Positions 6,988 to 15,399 of a stretch of 64,000 bases of DNA are shown piece after piece (position 1 is the first letter of the stretch; each line of letters starts with the position of its first letter). The DNA comes from Pedobacter sp. AK013 (lineage in GTDB: Bacteria > Bacteroidota > Bacteroidia > Sphingobacteriales > Sphingobacteriaceae), in assembly GCF_014205835.1 (NCBI RefSeq), contig NZ_JACHCQ010000008.1, forward strand, positions 1-64,000, given 5' to 3'. The position numbers and the translations under genes were made by a program. The notes under the pieces are model-generated. The model worked only from the letters and a program-made list of their open reading frames with translations, was not told the DNA's origin and ran no database searches.

Positions 6988-8853
6988 TTAATCTAAACCT
7001 TTGTCTAGGAATCTAAGAATTTTATATCCTCTAATGTCCTTACCGTTTTCATTCTTACCCATATATACACGATCTCTCGGATCGCTTATTTCGGCAAAAT
7101 TCTTCCTGAGATACTGTAGAGTGGCGTTTTGGAAACCAATTTTGTTGTTTGTTAAGCCTTCACGAAGAATTGACGTGAGCTTGTTGGAGGTGTAGACTTT
7201 ACCGACTTTTAACTGTTGGTGTATAAATGTCATCATGCCGAAGTGGTCGACTTTCTTTTGCTCCTTTATTAGTATCGCTTTTATCTGGTAAATGTTAAAT
7301 CCAACTTTATAAGAATTATCGATACCATATTTATTTATAATAGCCATTTGATCGGGAAAGTCTATCTGAAAGTTTGCAATCTCATTCGCATATTCAAAGT
7401 CTGATACATGGCCTTTGCTTTGGCGATCATGGAGGTGCTTTAATCCTTCACCGATTATTGTATATAGGCTTTTTAATCGTGTGTTTTTGTCTGTAGCCTT
7501 TTTACGGTCTTCATCTGAAAAAGAATATTTTTCTTCCTGAAAATCCACAAGAAAATGTGAACACAATTGATACGCTGTTTTCAATCGATTAGCACTTTGG
7601 TAAATCCCTTTAACTTGCTCTTCGAAAATCAGATTGTCAATCATATCAAAGTTTCTTTCCATAGTACCTTTTTTTAAGTACTTGGCATAGTCTATTCGTT
7701 CAAGAACCTGCGAGAGTACATCCTTTGCAGATGGTGTAGTTGCTGAACTGTGGAATCTATGAACAGCTTTATAAATGGTATGGCATTCGTTTAGATATTC
7801 AATTACTTCGGATTTTGATAATGATGTGTAATCAGGTTTAATGTTAGCTATGTGGATTATCTTTCTCGTTATAGGGTTGTCTTCTGTTTCTCGAAATCTG
7901 CCCTGAATTTGTACTGCCTCAGTAGATGGATCGAGCATAGAGTGCTCCGCGGATACAACATCTGTTACTAAAATGATCGTTGGATCACATTTGAAAAGCT
8001 CATAATTAATATCGACAGCAGAAAAAAATCGAGAGGTAAAGAAATTGTATTTCTTGAAAGTGCTAATATCAGTCATCACTTGAGTTCTTTTATAATCGTT
8101 AGCAATAAGCTTTTTTCGGCTCTTATCTGCACAAAATATCATACTCTCATTCATAATCTTCATTTTATCAATGACCTCGTGGATGGTATCTGTGCTATTA
8201 AAGAAAATGAAGTATTTGTCACTTGGATTTTGTTTTATGTAACGATCAATTGAATAAATGATGTTATTGGTGCAAATTAGTTGGAGATGTTGTGCATATT
8301 TGAAAGTGGGCTGGACTGTATGTATTTTAAATTTGTTGTTAACAAATCTAGGATCGCTTGGTAAAATTGGAGTTGCAGACACAAACGCTTTATTTTGGAA
8401 TTGAAAAAAGTCTTCCATCGGCAATGATATATCAGATCTATAGCTAACATCTTGGATTATCTTTTCGCATTCATCAAACAATAAGAAGAAGTCAGCGTAA
8501 AGTTTGAATTTAGAATCTTCGATCGCTTCTTTTACCTTCCAAAATGATTCTGGTGTCACAATTAGCTTTTTAAATTCCACATCATTTTCTAAATACTCTA
8601 ATATATGATCTGTTTTTACTCCTTCAAATATTCCACACACTAGCTTGCCAAATTGTTTCTTCTTCCCTTTGATTACGGGTACATTTGGTTCGACAATTAT
8701 GCTGTGTCGAGGGAACTCAATTTCGCACCTTGTTGCACCACATCCAGGCAATTCTTTGAATAGTATTATATTGCTTGGTATTCCTTTTGACTTGAATGGT
8801 TCAATTTGACTTAAGTATTGGTTTTTATTTATTTTATGTGTGATAGTTTTCAT
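6988..8853 (-). CDS. superfamily 2 helicase-like protein with degenerate P-loop
   Basis: 621 residues. Motif I is LPGCGATR (36-42), where the usual GxGKT/S lysine is replaced by alanine. Motif II is DECE (127-130), motif III SATP (159-162), and motif VI QIQGRFRE (about 315-322). The order and spacing are those of an SF2 DEAD/DEAH-like helicase core. The C-terminal ~250 residues are helical and unrecognised. I recall similar GCGAT P-loops in phage and mobile-element helicases of Bacteroidota, but have not verified this. It probably handles element DNA or RNA; activity without the lysine is uncertain. Confidence 0.7.
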   Translation of the reverse strand: MKTITHKINKNQYLSQIEPFKSKGIPSNIILFKELPGCGATRCEIEFPRHSIIVEPNVPVIKGKKKQFGKLVCGIFEGVKTDHILEYLENDVEFKKLIVTPESFWKVKEAIEDSKFKLYADFFLLFDECEKIIQDVSYRSDISLPMEDFFQFQNKAFVSATPILPSDPRFVNNKFKIHTVQPTFKYAQHLQLICTNNIIYSIDRYIKQNPSDKYFIFFNSTDTIHEVIDKMKIMNESMIFCADKSRKKLIANDYKRTQVMTDISTFKKYNFFTSRFFSAVDINYELFKCDPTIILVTDVVSAEHSMLDPSTEAVQIQGRFRETEDNPITRKIIHIANIKPDYTSLSKSEVIEYLNECHTIYKAVHRFHSSATTPSAKDVLSQVLERIDYAKYLKKGTMERNFDMIDNLIFEEQVKGIYQSANRLKTAYQLCSHFLVDFQEEKYSFSDEDRKKATDKNTRLKSLYTIIGEGLKHLHDRQSKGHVSDFEYANEIANFQIDFPDQMAIINKYGIDNSYKVGFNIYQIKAILIKEQKKVDHFGMMTFIHQQLKVGKVYTSNKLTSILREGLTNNKIGFQNATLQYLRKNFAEISDPRDRVYMGKNENGKDIRGYKILRFLDKGLD

Positions 8854-8955
8854 AATATTTTGGCAATAAGATTCCCATGCGTTGCCTGTCGCATATTTTA
8901 CATTTATAGAAGTTGCTTAGAATAATGGGGGAAGCAATCGCTTCCCCCGTAAGAA

Positions 8956-9387
8956 TTAGGCTTGTTCCTCGACTGGGATTACACCTGCAATGATTAAAAG
9001 CTTTTCAAGGCTTAAGTTGAAACGTAATTCGCTTTTTTGATAGGTTTTAAAGAATCTTAGCATCCTATCATCAAAGAGTATTCTCATTGGTGGTAAATCG
9101 GCATTTGGGAATTTAGCTTTTAGCCACATTATTTCATGGCCATCATTTTTATCAAATGAGCTTTTTAGGATTTCATTCAATTTGGCACCCTCGGATATTG
9201 CATCTAGAGATTTATCCAAATGATCACGTTCACTATCACTCGATGCATTAAAATAATTCGCAAAATCTTCTTTAGAAAAGAAGCCATTTACATTGTTTTC
9301 AGTAAAGAATAAAGTCTCATTCACTTCATTTACTGTACCTTTTTTTTCAGCATTTTTAGCTTGCAAAGCTTTAAGAAAATTTTTCAT
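8956..9387 (-). CDS. hypothetical protein
   Basis: 143 residues, soluble and acidic, beginning MKNFLKALQAKNAEKKGTVN. The second half contains HEIMWLKAKFPNADLPPMR and a leucine-rich C-terminal helix (LSLEKLLIIAGVIP). It lies about 100 nt upstream of the helicase gene on the same strand. No known domain. Confidence 0.6.
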   Translation of the reverse strand: MKNFLKALQAKNAEKKGTVNEVNETLFFTENNVNGFFSKEDFANYFNASSDSERDHLDKSLDAISEGAKLNEILKSSFDKNDGHEIMWLKAKFPNADLPPMRILFDDRMLRFFKTYQKSELRFNLSLEKLLIIAGVIPVEEQA

Positions 9388-9520
9388 TGTCTTTTTTATT
9401 TATGTTTGTTTTGTACTTAGCGAACCCGTCCGTCTCGCTTTCTGGTACAATTATCCACCAATGAAAAAAGCCACAGAAAATTACCTTTTTAGAAATCTGT
9501 GTCAACTGATAATCAGTCGA

Positions 9521-10483
9521 TTAAATTTTATTTAAGAATGGAGTAAACATGAGATTATAGAACTCAACCTCCTTATCTTTTAGATCCTGTCGAAGAAATG
9601 AGCGGATAAGTTTGGCTTTATCACGGTCTGATTTGTACTTAGGATTATTGGCCTCATCTATATCCAAATGAACAACCCCAAAAAGTAATAAAAGTGTATA
9701 TATTAGGACGCCTTGATTTTGGGTAACTTCAACATCGCCCTGATTCCAATCCATTTCGCCTTTTAAGTATGTCAATATTGTTTGTGTTGCGTATCGACCG
9801 AATAACCATTTCGCTCTGTAATCAGGAAAAGGCTGTTTAAGATATGCCAATAGTTCATCAATGTCAGAGATTTTCCATTCGTTTGGCGTTGTGTCTATTA
9901 ACGGAACATACAAATAGTCCAATTCAGATATCAGCTTAAGTCTATTATTTAAAAGCAGCGTTACAATTTCCTTGTTTTCATGTAAGTTGTATACCGTTAC
10001 TCCCATATCTTCAACATCATATGGAACTTCACTTTTACCGACTTTTCTTAGTTCACGAAGCTTAACCTTGGTCTGTAAAATCCCATCACTTGCGGTCTGC
10101 AGTTTTAAAACTTTCAGATCCTTCAAGAGTTGCTCTAGTTCTGAATGAAGATTTATATCCGATCCCTCTATTGTTTCTGCTGTATGGTTTTGATAGTAGA
10201 GCCAATCTATATCCATCATATTCCTTGCTAAAACCAGTAAATTTCCAGCATGGTTTACATCTGGTAAAGTTTCTGCCACAATCTTACCATAATGGTAATC
10301 GTTTACAATCTTTGATTCACCATTATTATCGGTGGCAAACATTAGCTTTAAGTCCACCTGTGTTTTAACTTTGTTTTCTTGATTGGGGTTAAGGAGTATT
10401 TTAGTACCGTTATGATATTTAGCAATTAAATCTAGATTGGCATTAATACCGGTTATTGGTTCTATTATCAACGAGTATTCCAT
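9521..10483 (-). CDS. hypothetical protein
   Basis: 320 residues, soluble. First gene of the minus-strand accessory block (10483-5920). It contains long helical stretches (LEQLLKDLKVLKLQTASDG) and a C-terminal region VLIYTLLLLFGVVHLDIDEA, hydrophobic but probably a buried helix. No recognised motif. Gene order suggests a shared mobile-element role with the helicase-like protein. Confidence 0.6.
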   Translation of the reverse strand: MEYSLIIEPITGINANLDLIAKYHNGTKILLNPNQENKVKTQVDLKLMFATDNNGESKIVNDYHYGKIVAETLPDVNHAGNLLVLARNMMDIDWLYYQNHTAETIEGSDINLHSELEQLLKDLKVLKLQTASDGILQTKVKLRELRKVGKSEVPYDVEDMGVTVYNLHENKEIVTLLLNNRLKLISELDYLYVPLIDTTPNEWKISDIDELLAYLKQPFPDYRAKWLFGRYATQTILTYLKGEMDWNQGDVEVTQNQGVLIYTLLLLFGVVHLDIDEANNPKYKSDRDKAKLIRSFLRQDLKDKEVEFYNLMFTPFLNKI

Positions 10484-10661
10484 ATTATAGCGGAGCTATT
10501 TAACCCCCGCTATAAAGTTATTACTACGGCATTGATTTAAAAAGAATTGGTATTGAATGTTTAATAAATAATGTTCTATCTTAATTTAAACAATGATTTG
10601 TGTATGAAAATTTGGGGCATCAGATGAGGCAAAATGATCATAAACTTTTGATATAAATTGA

Positions 10662-10669
10662 TATATTTG
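10662..10669 (+). promoter_or_regulatory. putative -7 box upstream of tRNA-Arg
   Basis: TATATTTG matches the Bacteroidota -7 consensus TAnnTTTG. It lies about 105 bp upstream of the tRNA, so a processed leader would be expected. No well-placed TTG -33 element is seen. Confidence 0.35.
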
Positions 10670-10773
10670 CAGCAATTAATAAAATATGAACTAAGCCTTA
10701 AAAGCTGTGATTAGCATTTAATTAATTGATAATCATTCTATTGCATTGAATTTCTTTGTTTTAGAATAATATT

Positions 10774-10845
10774 GGTCCCGTAGTTCAACGGATAGAATAG
10801 AAGTTTCCTAAACTTTAGATATGAGTTCGATTCTCGTCGGGACCA
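10774..10845 (+). tRNA. tRNA-Arg (anticodon CCT)
   Basis: A 72-nt cloverleaf can be folded by hand: acceptor GGTCCCG/CGGGACC plus A, D-arm GTTC/GAAT, anticodon arm GAAGT-TTCCTAA-ACTTT with CCT at 34-36, 4-nt variable loop, T-arm ATGAG-TTCGATT-CTCGT. CCA is not encoded. It reads AGG codons. No terminator follows it here. The last 12 nt plus one more recur at 28072-28084, where a terminator does follow, so this tRNA appears to be the insertion site of the island to its right. Confidence 0.95.
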
Positions 10846-10846
10846 C
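10834..10846 (+). repeat. attL-like direct repeat (tRNA 3' end)
   Basis: TCGTCGGGACCAC, identical to 28072-28084. The upstream GTTC is also conserved at the same offset in both copies. Direct repeats of a tRNA 3' end are the standard footprint of tyrosine-integrase islands. Confidence 0.65.
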
Positions 10847-10912
10847 TTCCTTAGATTCAAACCAGAACACTGTCACGCAAATCGTTGATTTTCAAGACTT
10901 TGTTTTGGTTTT

Positions 10913-11080
10913 TTATAGCACATTAAGACTTGTTTTCGACCATTTTGAATGGTTAATTTTAGTGAGTCGAAAATTGCTATTTTTTTGTAATTCTCTGTAT
11001 GTCAGCATGTTGTGGTTTACTATTGTTAGTGAAGCGATAAGTATCACAAAAATCAGCGGCAGTTTCAATATAGTTTTCAT
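10913..11080 (-). CDS. possible small exported peptide (55 aa)
   Basis: The ORF begins MKTILKLPLIFVILIASLTI, a plausible signal or TM helix, and ends in a basic tail (NSNFRLTKINHSKWSKTS). It lies alone between the tRNA and the hydrolase gene, on the opposite strand to both. Only the hydrophobic start supports it; there is no strong ribosome-binding site. Confidence 0.3.
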   Translation of the reverse strand: MKTILKLPLIFVILIASLTIVNHNMLTYRELQKNSNFRLTKINHSKWSKTSLNVL

Positions 11081-11216
11081 GGCTATTCTGCTTTTTTAGG
11101 ATTCTATTTAGACAACACTATCCCACAGCGTGTTTTTTGGAATACAAGATGCTAAAAATTCATATGCTTGCAACCTTTTTAGCATACATCTCATCTTTAT
11201 TGAAACGTCCTTCAAT

Positions 11217-12956
11217 ATGCAAAAAAATATCACTTCCCGATATGCTACATTAAAAATTTCTGTCCTTTTTATCCTCGCTTCTTTTTTTCTTTTTGCAATT
11301 AAAGTTCGGGCCCAGAGCCAAGAATTACCAGGGGAAACTATAAACGCACTCACCGGGCTGCCAGTTCCTTTTGTCAGTATTGGCATTAAAAACAAGGCTA
11401 TCGGTACTGTTTCTGATTCTTTAGGGCGTTACATCCTGAGCTATCGCCAAGATGAAATCTCAAAAACAGATTCGCTCATTTTTTCTGCAATTGGTTTCCA
11501 CACTGTAAAGATGGATCTCGAGCAATTTTTAAGCGGGAACAAGACCATTATGTTAAAAGAACTACCGCTGCAGCTTAAAACGGTAAAGATCAAGGCTGAG
11601 GTGAGAAAAATGAAAAGCTATGGACGCTGGTCGGCTAATCTTGTTTTCTTTCCTGCAATGTACAAAACAATACCTAAATTTAGTGACGAAAAGGGCCGTG
11701 AGCAGGCAACTATTCTCAAAATAGGCCCGGATGTTTACTTAAGGAAACTTAACTTCGGCATTAACAGAAGACATTTTAAAAGGATAAAGCTTAGATTGAA
11801 TGTATACGGAATTAAAAATGGAATTCCCGATCACTCTTTGCTGGATAAAGATGTAGTGTTCGATGTGTCTGGCTCATCTGAGCAGGGAATGCCAAAGGTT
11901 CAGACCATAGATTTGCGTCCTTATCAGATAGAGATAAAGGGAAGAAAAGAAATTGCCGTCTCCTTATCCATTCTTGAACTCCAGTCTTTACCCGGAGATA
12001 CGAGCAGGCAGGCATTTTTTATACCTTCATTCCCCAACCCATTGCGCTCAAGCCTTTACAGAATGAAAAGTGAAGCGACATGGCAAAAAGTTTCCAGTTC
12101 CCATTTGCTTATTGGCATAGAAGTGTCAACCATGAAAACAAAAAAAGTTGAAGAAGAAGAACAAAAAGAGGAAAACCTGGATGAAACAACGAAAGTTGAT
12201 CCGGAGATATCCAGGGCATTATATGGAAACAACAATGGAAAGCGCATCAAGGTAGCAGGCGGAGAAATCTACTATGAAACATACGGAAAAGGTAGTCCAC
12301 TCATTCTGCTCCATGGAAACAGTGAGAGTATCAGCTCGTTCAGAAACCAGATAGGGCCCCTATCTGAGCATTATCAGGTCATTGCCATGGATACCCGGGG
12401 CCATGGCAACAGCATCAATAGAAATACAACTGCCTATAGCTATTGGCTTTTTGCGGATGACTTAAAGGCGGTGATGGATTCCATCCACATCCAAAAAGCG
12501 AGTTTACTGGGTTGGAGTGATGGGGGAAATACAGCCATTGAGTTTGCCTTGAAACACCCTGAAAAAATAGATAAAATGGTACTGATGGGCGCAAATATTT
12601 TTCCGGGCACCAGGGCCATAAAGGAAGATATTGTCCGAATGTTTGAAAAACGTAGAGATAGCCTGATGAATCTTCAAGATGCAGAATCTAATAACCAATT
12701 GCGACTCACTCAATTGGTATTGCAGGAACCGCAGATAAATGCAGATGACCTGGGTAGGATAAGCATGCCTACACTTATCCTCGCTGGTGAATCTGATGTG
12801 ATAAAAACCGAACATACCATGTTGATCCGCGCGCTTATCAAAAGTTCGAGAGCAGAAATCATAGCGGGTGAGGATCATTATCTACCACTGAAAAACCCAG
12901 GCCTTTTTAATAAAATTGTACTCGATTTCCTTGCCGATAAGTCAGAGGTTCAATGA
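11217..12956 (+). CDS. secreted CarboxypepD_reg-like / alpha-beta hydrolase fusion
   Basis: 579 residues from the ATG at 11217; the 29 upstream in-frame codons precede the signal peptide and are left out. Order: signal peptide (residues 1-33, ending VRAQ), a carboxypeptidase-regulatory-like beta-sandwich at about 38-115 (INALTGLPVPFVSIGIKN, GTVSDSLGRYIL), an unassigned middle beta region, an acidic linker, then an alpha/beta-hydrolase domain at about 365-575. The catalytic triad is visible as GWSDGG (nucleophile Ser), AGESDVI (Asp) and GEDHYLP (His), with the oxyanion LLHGN. Substrate unknown. The N-terminal half resembles a TonB-receptor plug-side module; its fusion to a hydrolase is uncommon. 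Confidence 0.8.
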   Translation: MQKNITSRYATLKISVLFILASFFLFAIKVRAQSQELPGETINALTGLPVPFVSIGIKNKAIGTVSDSLGRYILSYRQDEISKTDSLIFSAIGFHTVKMDLEQFLSGNKTIMLKELPLQLKTVKIKAEVRKMKSYGRWSANLVFFPAMYKTIPKFSDEKGREQATILKIGPDVYLRKLNFGINRRHFKRIKLRLNVYGIKNGIPDHSLLDKDVVFDVSGSSEQGMPKVQTIDLRPYQIEIKGRKEIAVSLSILELQSLPGDTSRQAFFIPSFPNPLRSSLYRMKSEATWQKVSSSHLLIGIEVSTMKTKKVEEEEQKEENLDETTKVDPEISRALYGNNNGKRIKVAGGEIYYETYGKGSPLILLHGNSESISSFRNQIGPLSEHYQVIAMDTRGHGNSINRNTTAYSYWLFADDLKAVMDSIHIQKASLLGWSDGGNTAIEFALKHPEKIDKMVLMGANIFPGTRAIKEDIVRMFEKRRDSLMNLQDAESNNQLRLTQLVLQEPQINADDLGRISMPTLILAGESDVIKTEHTMLIRALIKSSRAEIIAGEDHYLPLKNPGLFNKIVLDFLADKSEVQ

Positions 12957-13185
12957 TACAATGAAAAATTTATGGCATGCTTCGTTGAACCGGCTTGTGG
13001 GTGGCATAAATCCTCCAGGTAAGAAAGTCAGAACGTATTATGGAGTTTGAACAGAGGAATGCCATAATAATTCATTATTTGATTCAATTGATCTAGCTTT
13101 AAGGCCTATTTTCTTTGTCAAGTCCCAAGAAAAACGAAGGTATAGCGCGGCTTTATTTATGCGATTTGAAGATATTGCATCATAA

Positions 13186-13209
13186 CTGGCCGACATCTAT
13201 GTCGGTCAG
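13186..13209. repeat. 24-bp near-perfect palindrome
   Basis: CTGG-CCGACAT-ct-ATGTCGG-TCAG: 11 paired positions with one G:T and a 2-nt centre. Too short a loop for a good hairpin, so more likely a DNA operator or a recombination site than a terminator. No T-tract follows. Confidence 0.5.
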
Positions 13210-13272
13210 TTCGATCAAGATATGGCAGGTCTATTTATACCCTTATTAGTTTTAATGTGCTGAAAAAATTAA

Positions 13273-13331
13273 TATACCCTAAAGGGTATAAACAACAATT
13301 CAACGCGCTAAATTATATCCTTTAAGGTATA
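13273..13331. promoter_or_regulatory. pair of operator-like palindromes
   Basis: TATACCCT-aa-AGGGTATA (13273-13290, perfect) and a related imperfect TATATCC-tttaa-GGTATAT at 13314-13331, about 41 bp centre to centre. The form is like operators of HipB/XRE antitoxins, but no such gene is adjacent. Possibly a remnant of a lost locus. Confidence 0.4.
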
Positions 13332-13476
13332 TCCTGATGTGTTCAAGAAATCAAGCTGTTCATGATATGTTGACAGACGAATAAAATGGACATCACCACA
13401 TTTTTTAAAGGCCAAAAAACATAGGTATAGACACAAATGCTCGATTTATGCATATCTGGCTATAGAATTCGCAACG

Positions 13477-14220
13477 GTTCGTCTAGAAATTACAGGCGTT
13501 GGTCTAGTGGTTACCAACGCTGGTATAATACCGGGTTTTTGCCTGCAACGTTTGCTGTATAGCTGCGTCTTAATAACAAACAATAGCAAAAACCTAAAAT
13601 ATAAAAGATATGAAAACTCTAGCAAAAACAATATTCGCAGCAGCATTAACAGCAGTAGTATTAACCTCATCAGCCATGGCAACATTTGCCACAGAGCCCG
13701 TTAAAGCAGAAACAAAAACTTCTTCATTATCAAAATTCAACAGGATCTGGGTGAGCGGGAATGTGAAAATCGTCTTAACCCAAGGTGACAAGCAAAATGT
13801 AGAGGGTGCGAGCAACTATGATGCTGCAAAAACTTCAGTATCAACTGATGGAAAAACCTTATTTATCAATTCATTGGAAACAAGTCAGGTAACGCTGAGC
13901 ATTACCGTAAAAGATTTGGAAAGAATTGAAGCTTACGGACAATCGGTTGTGGTTACCAGCAATAATTTTGATGTAAAATACCTGCAGTTATTTTTGGGCC
14001 AAAGTGCTACAGCGAAAATTAAAACTACCACAGGCAGTTTATATACCATCGTTAAGGATGATGCGGTATTAAAATTAAATGGTACTGCCGATCAAAGTAC
14101 AATGATTGCAAGCAACATGAAAAATGTAAAATTAGCTGACTTTGCCAGTCTTAAATCAGAATCATATGCTTCTGAAGCAATTATGGAAGCAGAACAAAAT
14201 GCAATGGTTTTAGCAAAATA
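13477..14220 (+). repeat. GIN-gene direct repeat, copy 1
   Basis: The leader and gene are repeated at 28430-29174 in the same orientation, offset by 14954 bp. The copies share the 5' hairpin and about 88-100% of the coding sequence, including a 177-bp perfectly identical tract (13955-14131 = 28909-29085). Confidence 0.85.
13496..13520 (+). promoter_or_regulatory. conserved 5'-leader hairpin of GIN gene 1
   Basis: GCGTTGGT-(9 nt)-ACCAACGC, perfect 8-bp stem, 90 nt before the start codon. In copy 2 the stem is unchanged while the loop carries two substitutions (ctagtggtt versus ctagcagtt), which fits selection on the stem. The downstream GCCTGCAACG could pair with the upstream CAGGC to close an outer helix. 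Role unknown. Confidence 0.45.
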
Positions 14221-14221
14221 A
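13610..14221 (+). CDS. GIN-domain (DUF2807) exported protein, copy 1
   Basis: 203 residues. Signal peptide MKTLAKTIFAAALTAVVLTSSAMATFA, then a right-handed beta-helix-like repeat region typical of the GIN domain (auto-transporter adhesin head). Visible elements are FNRIWVSGNVKIVLTQGDKQ, LERIEAYGQSVVVTSNNFD and the repeated short strands after it. It is probably a surface or periplasmic protein of unknown ligand. It lies inside the putative island and has a near-twin at 28564, outside it. A terminator follows. Confidence 0.85.
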   Translation: MKTLAKTIFAAALTAVVLTSSAMATFATEPVKAETKTSSLSKFNRIWVSGNVKIVLTQGDKQNVEGASNYDAAKTSVSTDGKTLFINSLETSQVTLSITVKDLERIEAYGQSVVVTSNNFDVKYLQLFLGQSATAKIKTTTGSLYTIVKDDAVLKLNGTADQSTMIASNMKNVKLADFASLKSESYASEAIMEAEQNAMVLAK

Positions 14222-14243
14222 TAACTTATCTTTCAAATGAATT

Positions 14244-14269
14244 AAGAGCTGTCCAAATGGGCAGCTCTT
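14244..14269 (+). terminator. terminator of GIN gene 1
   Basis: AAGAGCTGTCC-aaat-GGGCAGCTCTT stem with one G:U, followed by a T-rich stretch. Confidence 0.7.
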
Positions 14270-14673
14270 ATATTTTCTCACAAATCCCTACTACTTTTAA
14301 CCCTAATCTGACCTAGCACTAATCTCTTACCCTTATGTATGGGTATTATTCCCGGCAAAATGACATAATCACAGGCGAGCTCACACTGTGAATAGATTAT
14401 ACTGCTTTCTGTTGCCAAAATTTGCCTGCAAGCCAAATCGAAGCGTATTTGCCATTGGATTATTGGAGGGTGTACCGATCAGGTAAGATTGGTCTAGTGA
14501 AAGGACATTGTATTTTAGCCCAAGGCTGGTAGTGAGCTACGAAATATTCCCCTTATCGGGAATGCTGATAACAACGGCCCGCTTTAAAAAGAACTTTTCC
14601 TTAAAGAGATGTCTCTAGACGATCCAAAGCCTCCTCGCAATCAAGTTTGATTTACTTAAATGTAAAGAAGGAA
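14270..14673. other. intergenic, ~400 bp, nothing recognised
   Basis: Lies between the convergent GIN gene and the response-regulator gene. No ORF, RNA or repeat is supported. Confidence 0.5.
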
Positions 14674-15399
14674 CTATATAATCTGCTTTTTCTTGATTGT
14701 TTCCATGAAGTGTTGCTTATAGGTTTCGCCAATTAAAATTTCTGATGAAATATTTTTAAGAATAACCCGGTTACCGTCAAGAGCAGTAATTTTATTTAAT
14801 GCGATGATGAATGATTTTTGAACCCGGATAAAATATTGTTCAGGCAATTTTCCCTCGATGTCCTTCATGGTTGTCAGAGCTATGGTACGGATACCGTTGT
14901 GATGGAAAGCAACATAATTTTTCATGCCTTCGATATAATCAATATCGATGAGATTTATTTTGATCATCTTACCTTTGATCTGCCCTTTAACCATGAAATA
15001 ATCTGTTTCTATCGAATCTTTAATCAAATTTGTTTTTGATTGGCTGATTGCCTTTTGGGCTTTTGTAACAGCCTGCAAAAATCGGGTCAGGGGGATGGGT
15101 TTAATGAGGTAATCGACCACGTCGAGATCAAATCCATCGGGAGCAAATTCGCGGTATGCCGTGGTCAGAATAAAATGATAATTTTCATGGCGGATGGTTT
15201 GAATGAATTCTATTCCTGATATTTCCGGCATATGGATATCCAAGAATATTAGGTCTACCTGCTGACCATTCAAAAAAGTAATCGCTTCCATGGGTTTTGT
15301 AAAACTGGCGATCAGGTTAAGCTGGGGAATAGATTTGATATAATGCTGTAAAACTTCTATAGCATGCGCTTCATCGTCAACAATAATACAGTTTATCAT
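14674..15399 (-). CDS. LytTR-family response regulator
   Basis: 241 residues: receiver domain (1-120) with acidic pocket VDDE and phosphoacceptor Asp in DLIFLDIHMPE, the usual Thr/Lys positions (TTAY, YLIKPI), and a C-terminal LytTR DNA-binding domain (about 138-238: IDYIEGMKNYVAFH, FIRVQKSFIIALNKI). Overlaps its kinase by 4 nt (ATGA), so it is translationally coupled. LytTR regulators in this class control peptide-signalling and bacteriocin loci in Firmicutes. Its position 3' of a GG-peptide/S41 gene pair suggests a similar role. Confidence 0.92.
   Translation of the reverse strand: MINCIIVDDEAHAIEVLQHYIKSIPQLNLIASFTKPMEAITFLNGQQVDLIFLDIHMPEISGIEFIQTIRHENYHFILTTAYREFAPDGFDLDVVDYLIKPIPLTRFLQAVTKAQKAISQSKTNLIKDSIETDYFMVKGQIKGKMIKINLIDIDYIEGMKNYVAFHHNGIRTIALTTMKDIEGKLPEQYFIRVQKSFIIALNKITALDGNRVILKNISSEILIGETYKQHFMETIKKKQII

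Larger units (their letters stand above)
12957..13609. other. intergenic region with several palindromes
   Basis: About 650 bp without a supported gene. It holds a 24-bp near-perfect palindrome at 13186-13209, two operator-like palindromes at 13273-13331, and the hairpin leader of the GIN gene at 13477-13609. Confidence 0.6.

Noticed and set aside
10821..11099. Plus-strand ORF of 92 codons
   Set aside because: It begins inside the tRNA-Arg gene and has no recognisable domain; treated as chance.
12961..13050. 29-codon ORF just after the hydrolase gene (MKNLWHASLNRLVGG...)
   Set aside because: Contains a GG, but leader features before it are poor and no conserved core; not enough to call a third precursor.
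13446..13815. Several ORFs overlapping the start of GIN copy 1 on both strands
   Set aside because: Antisense or alternate frames of the leader and signal peptide; the same shadows recur at copy 2.
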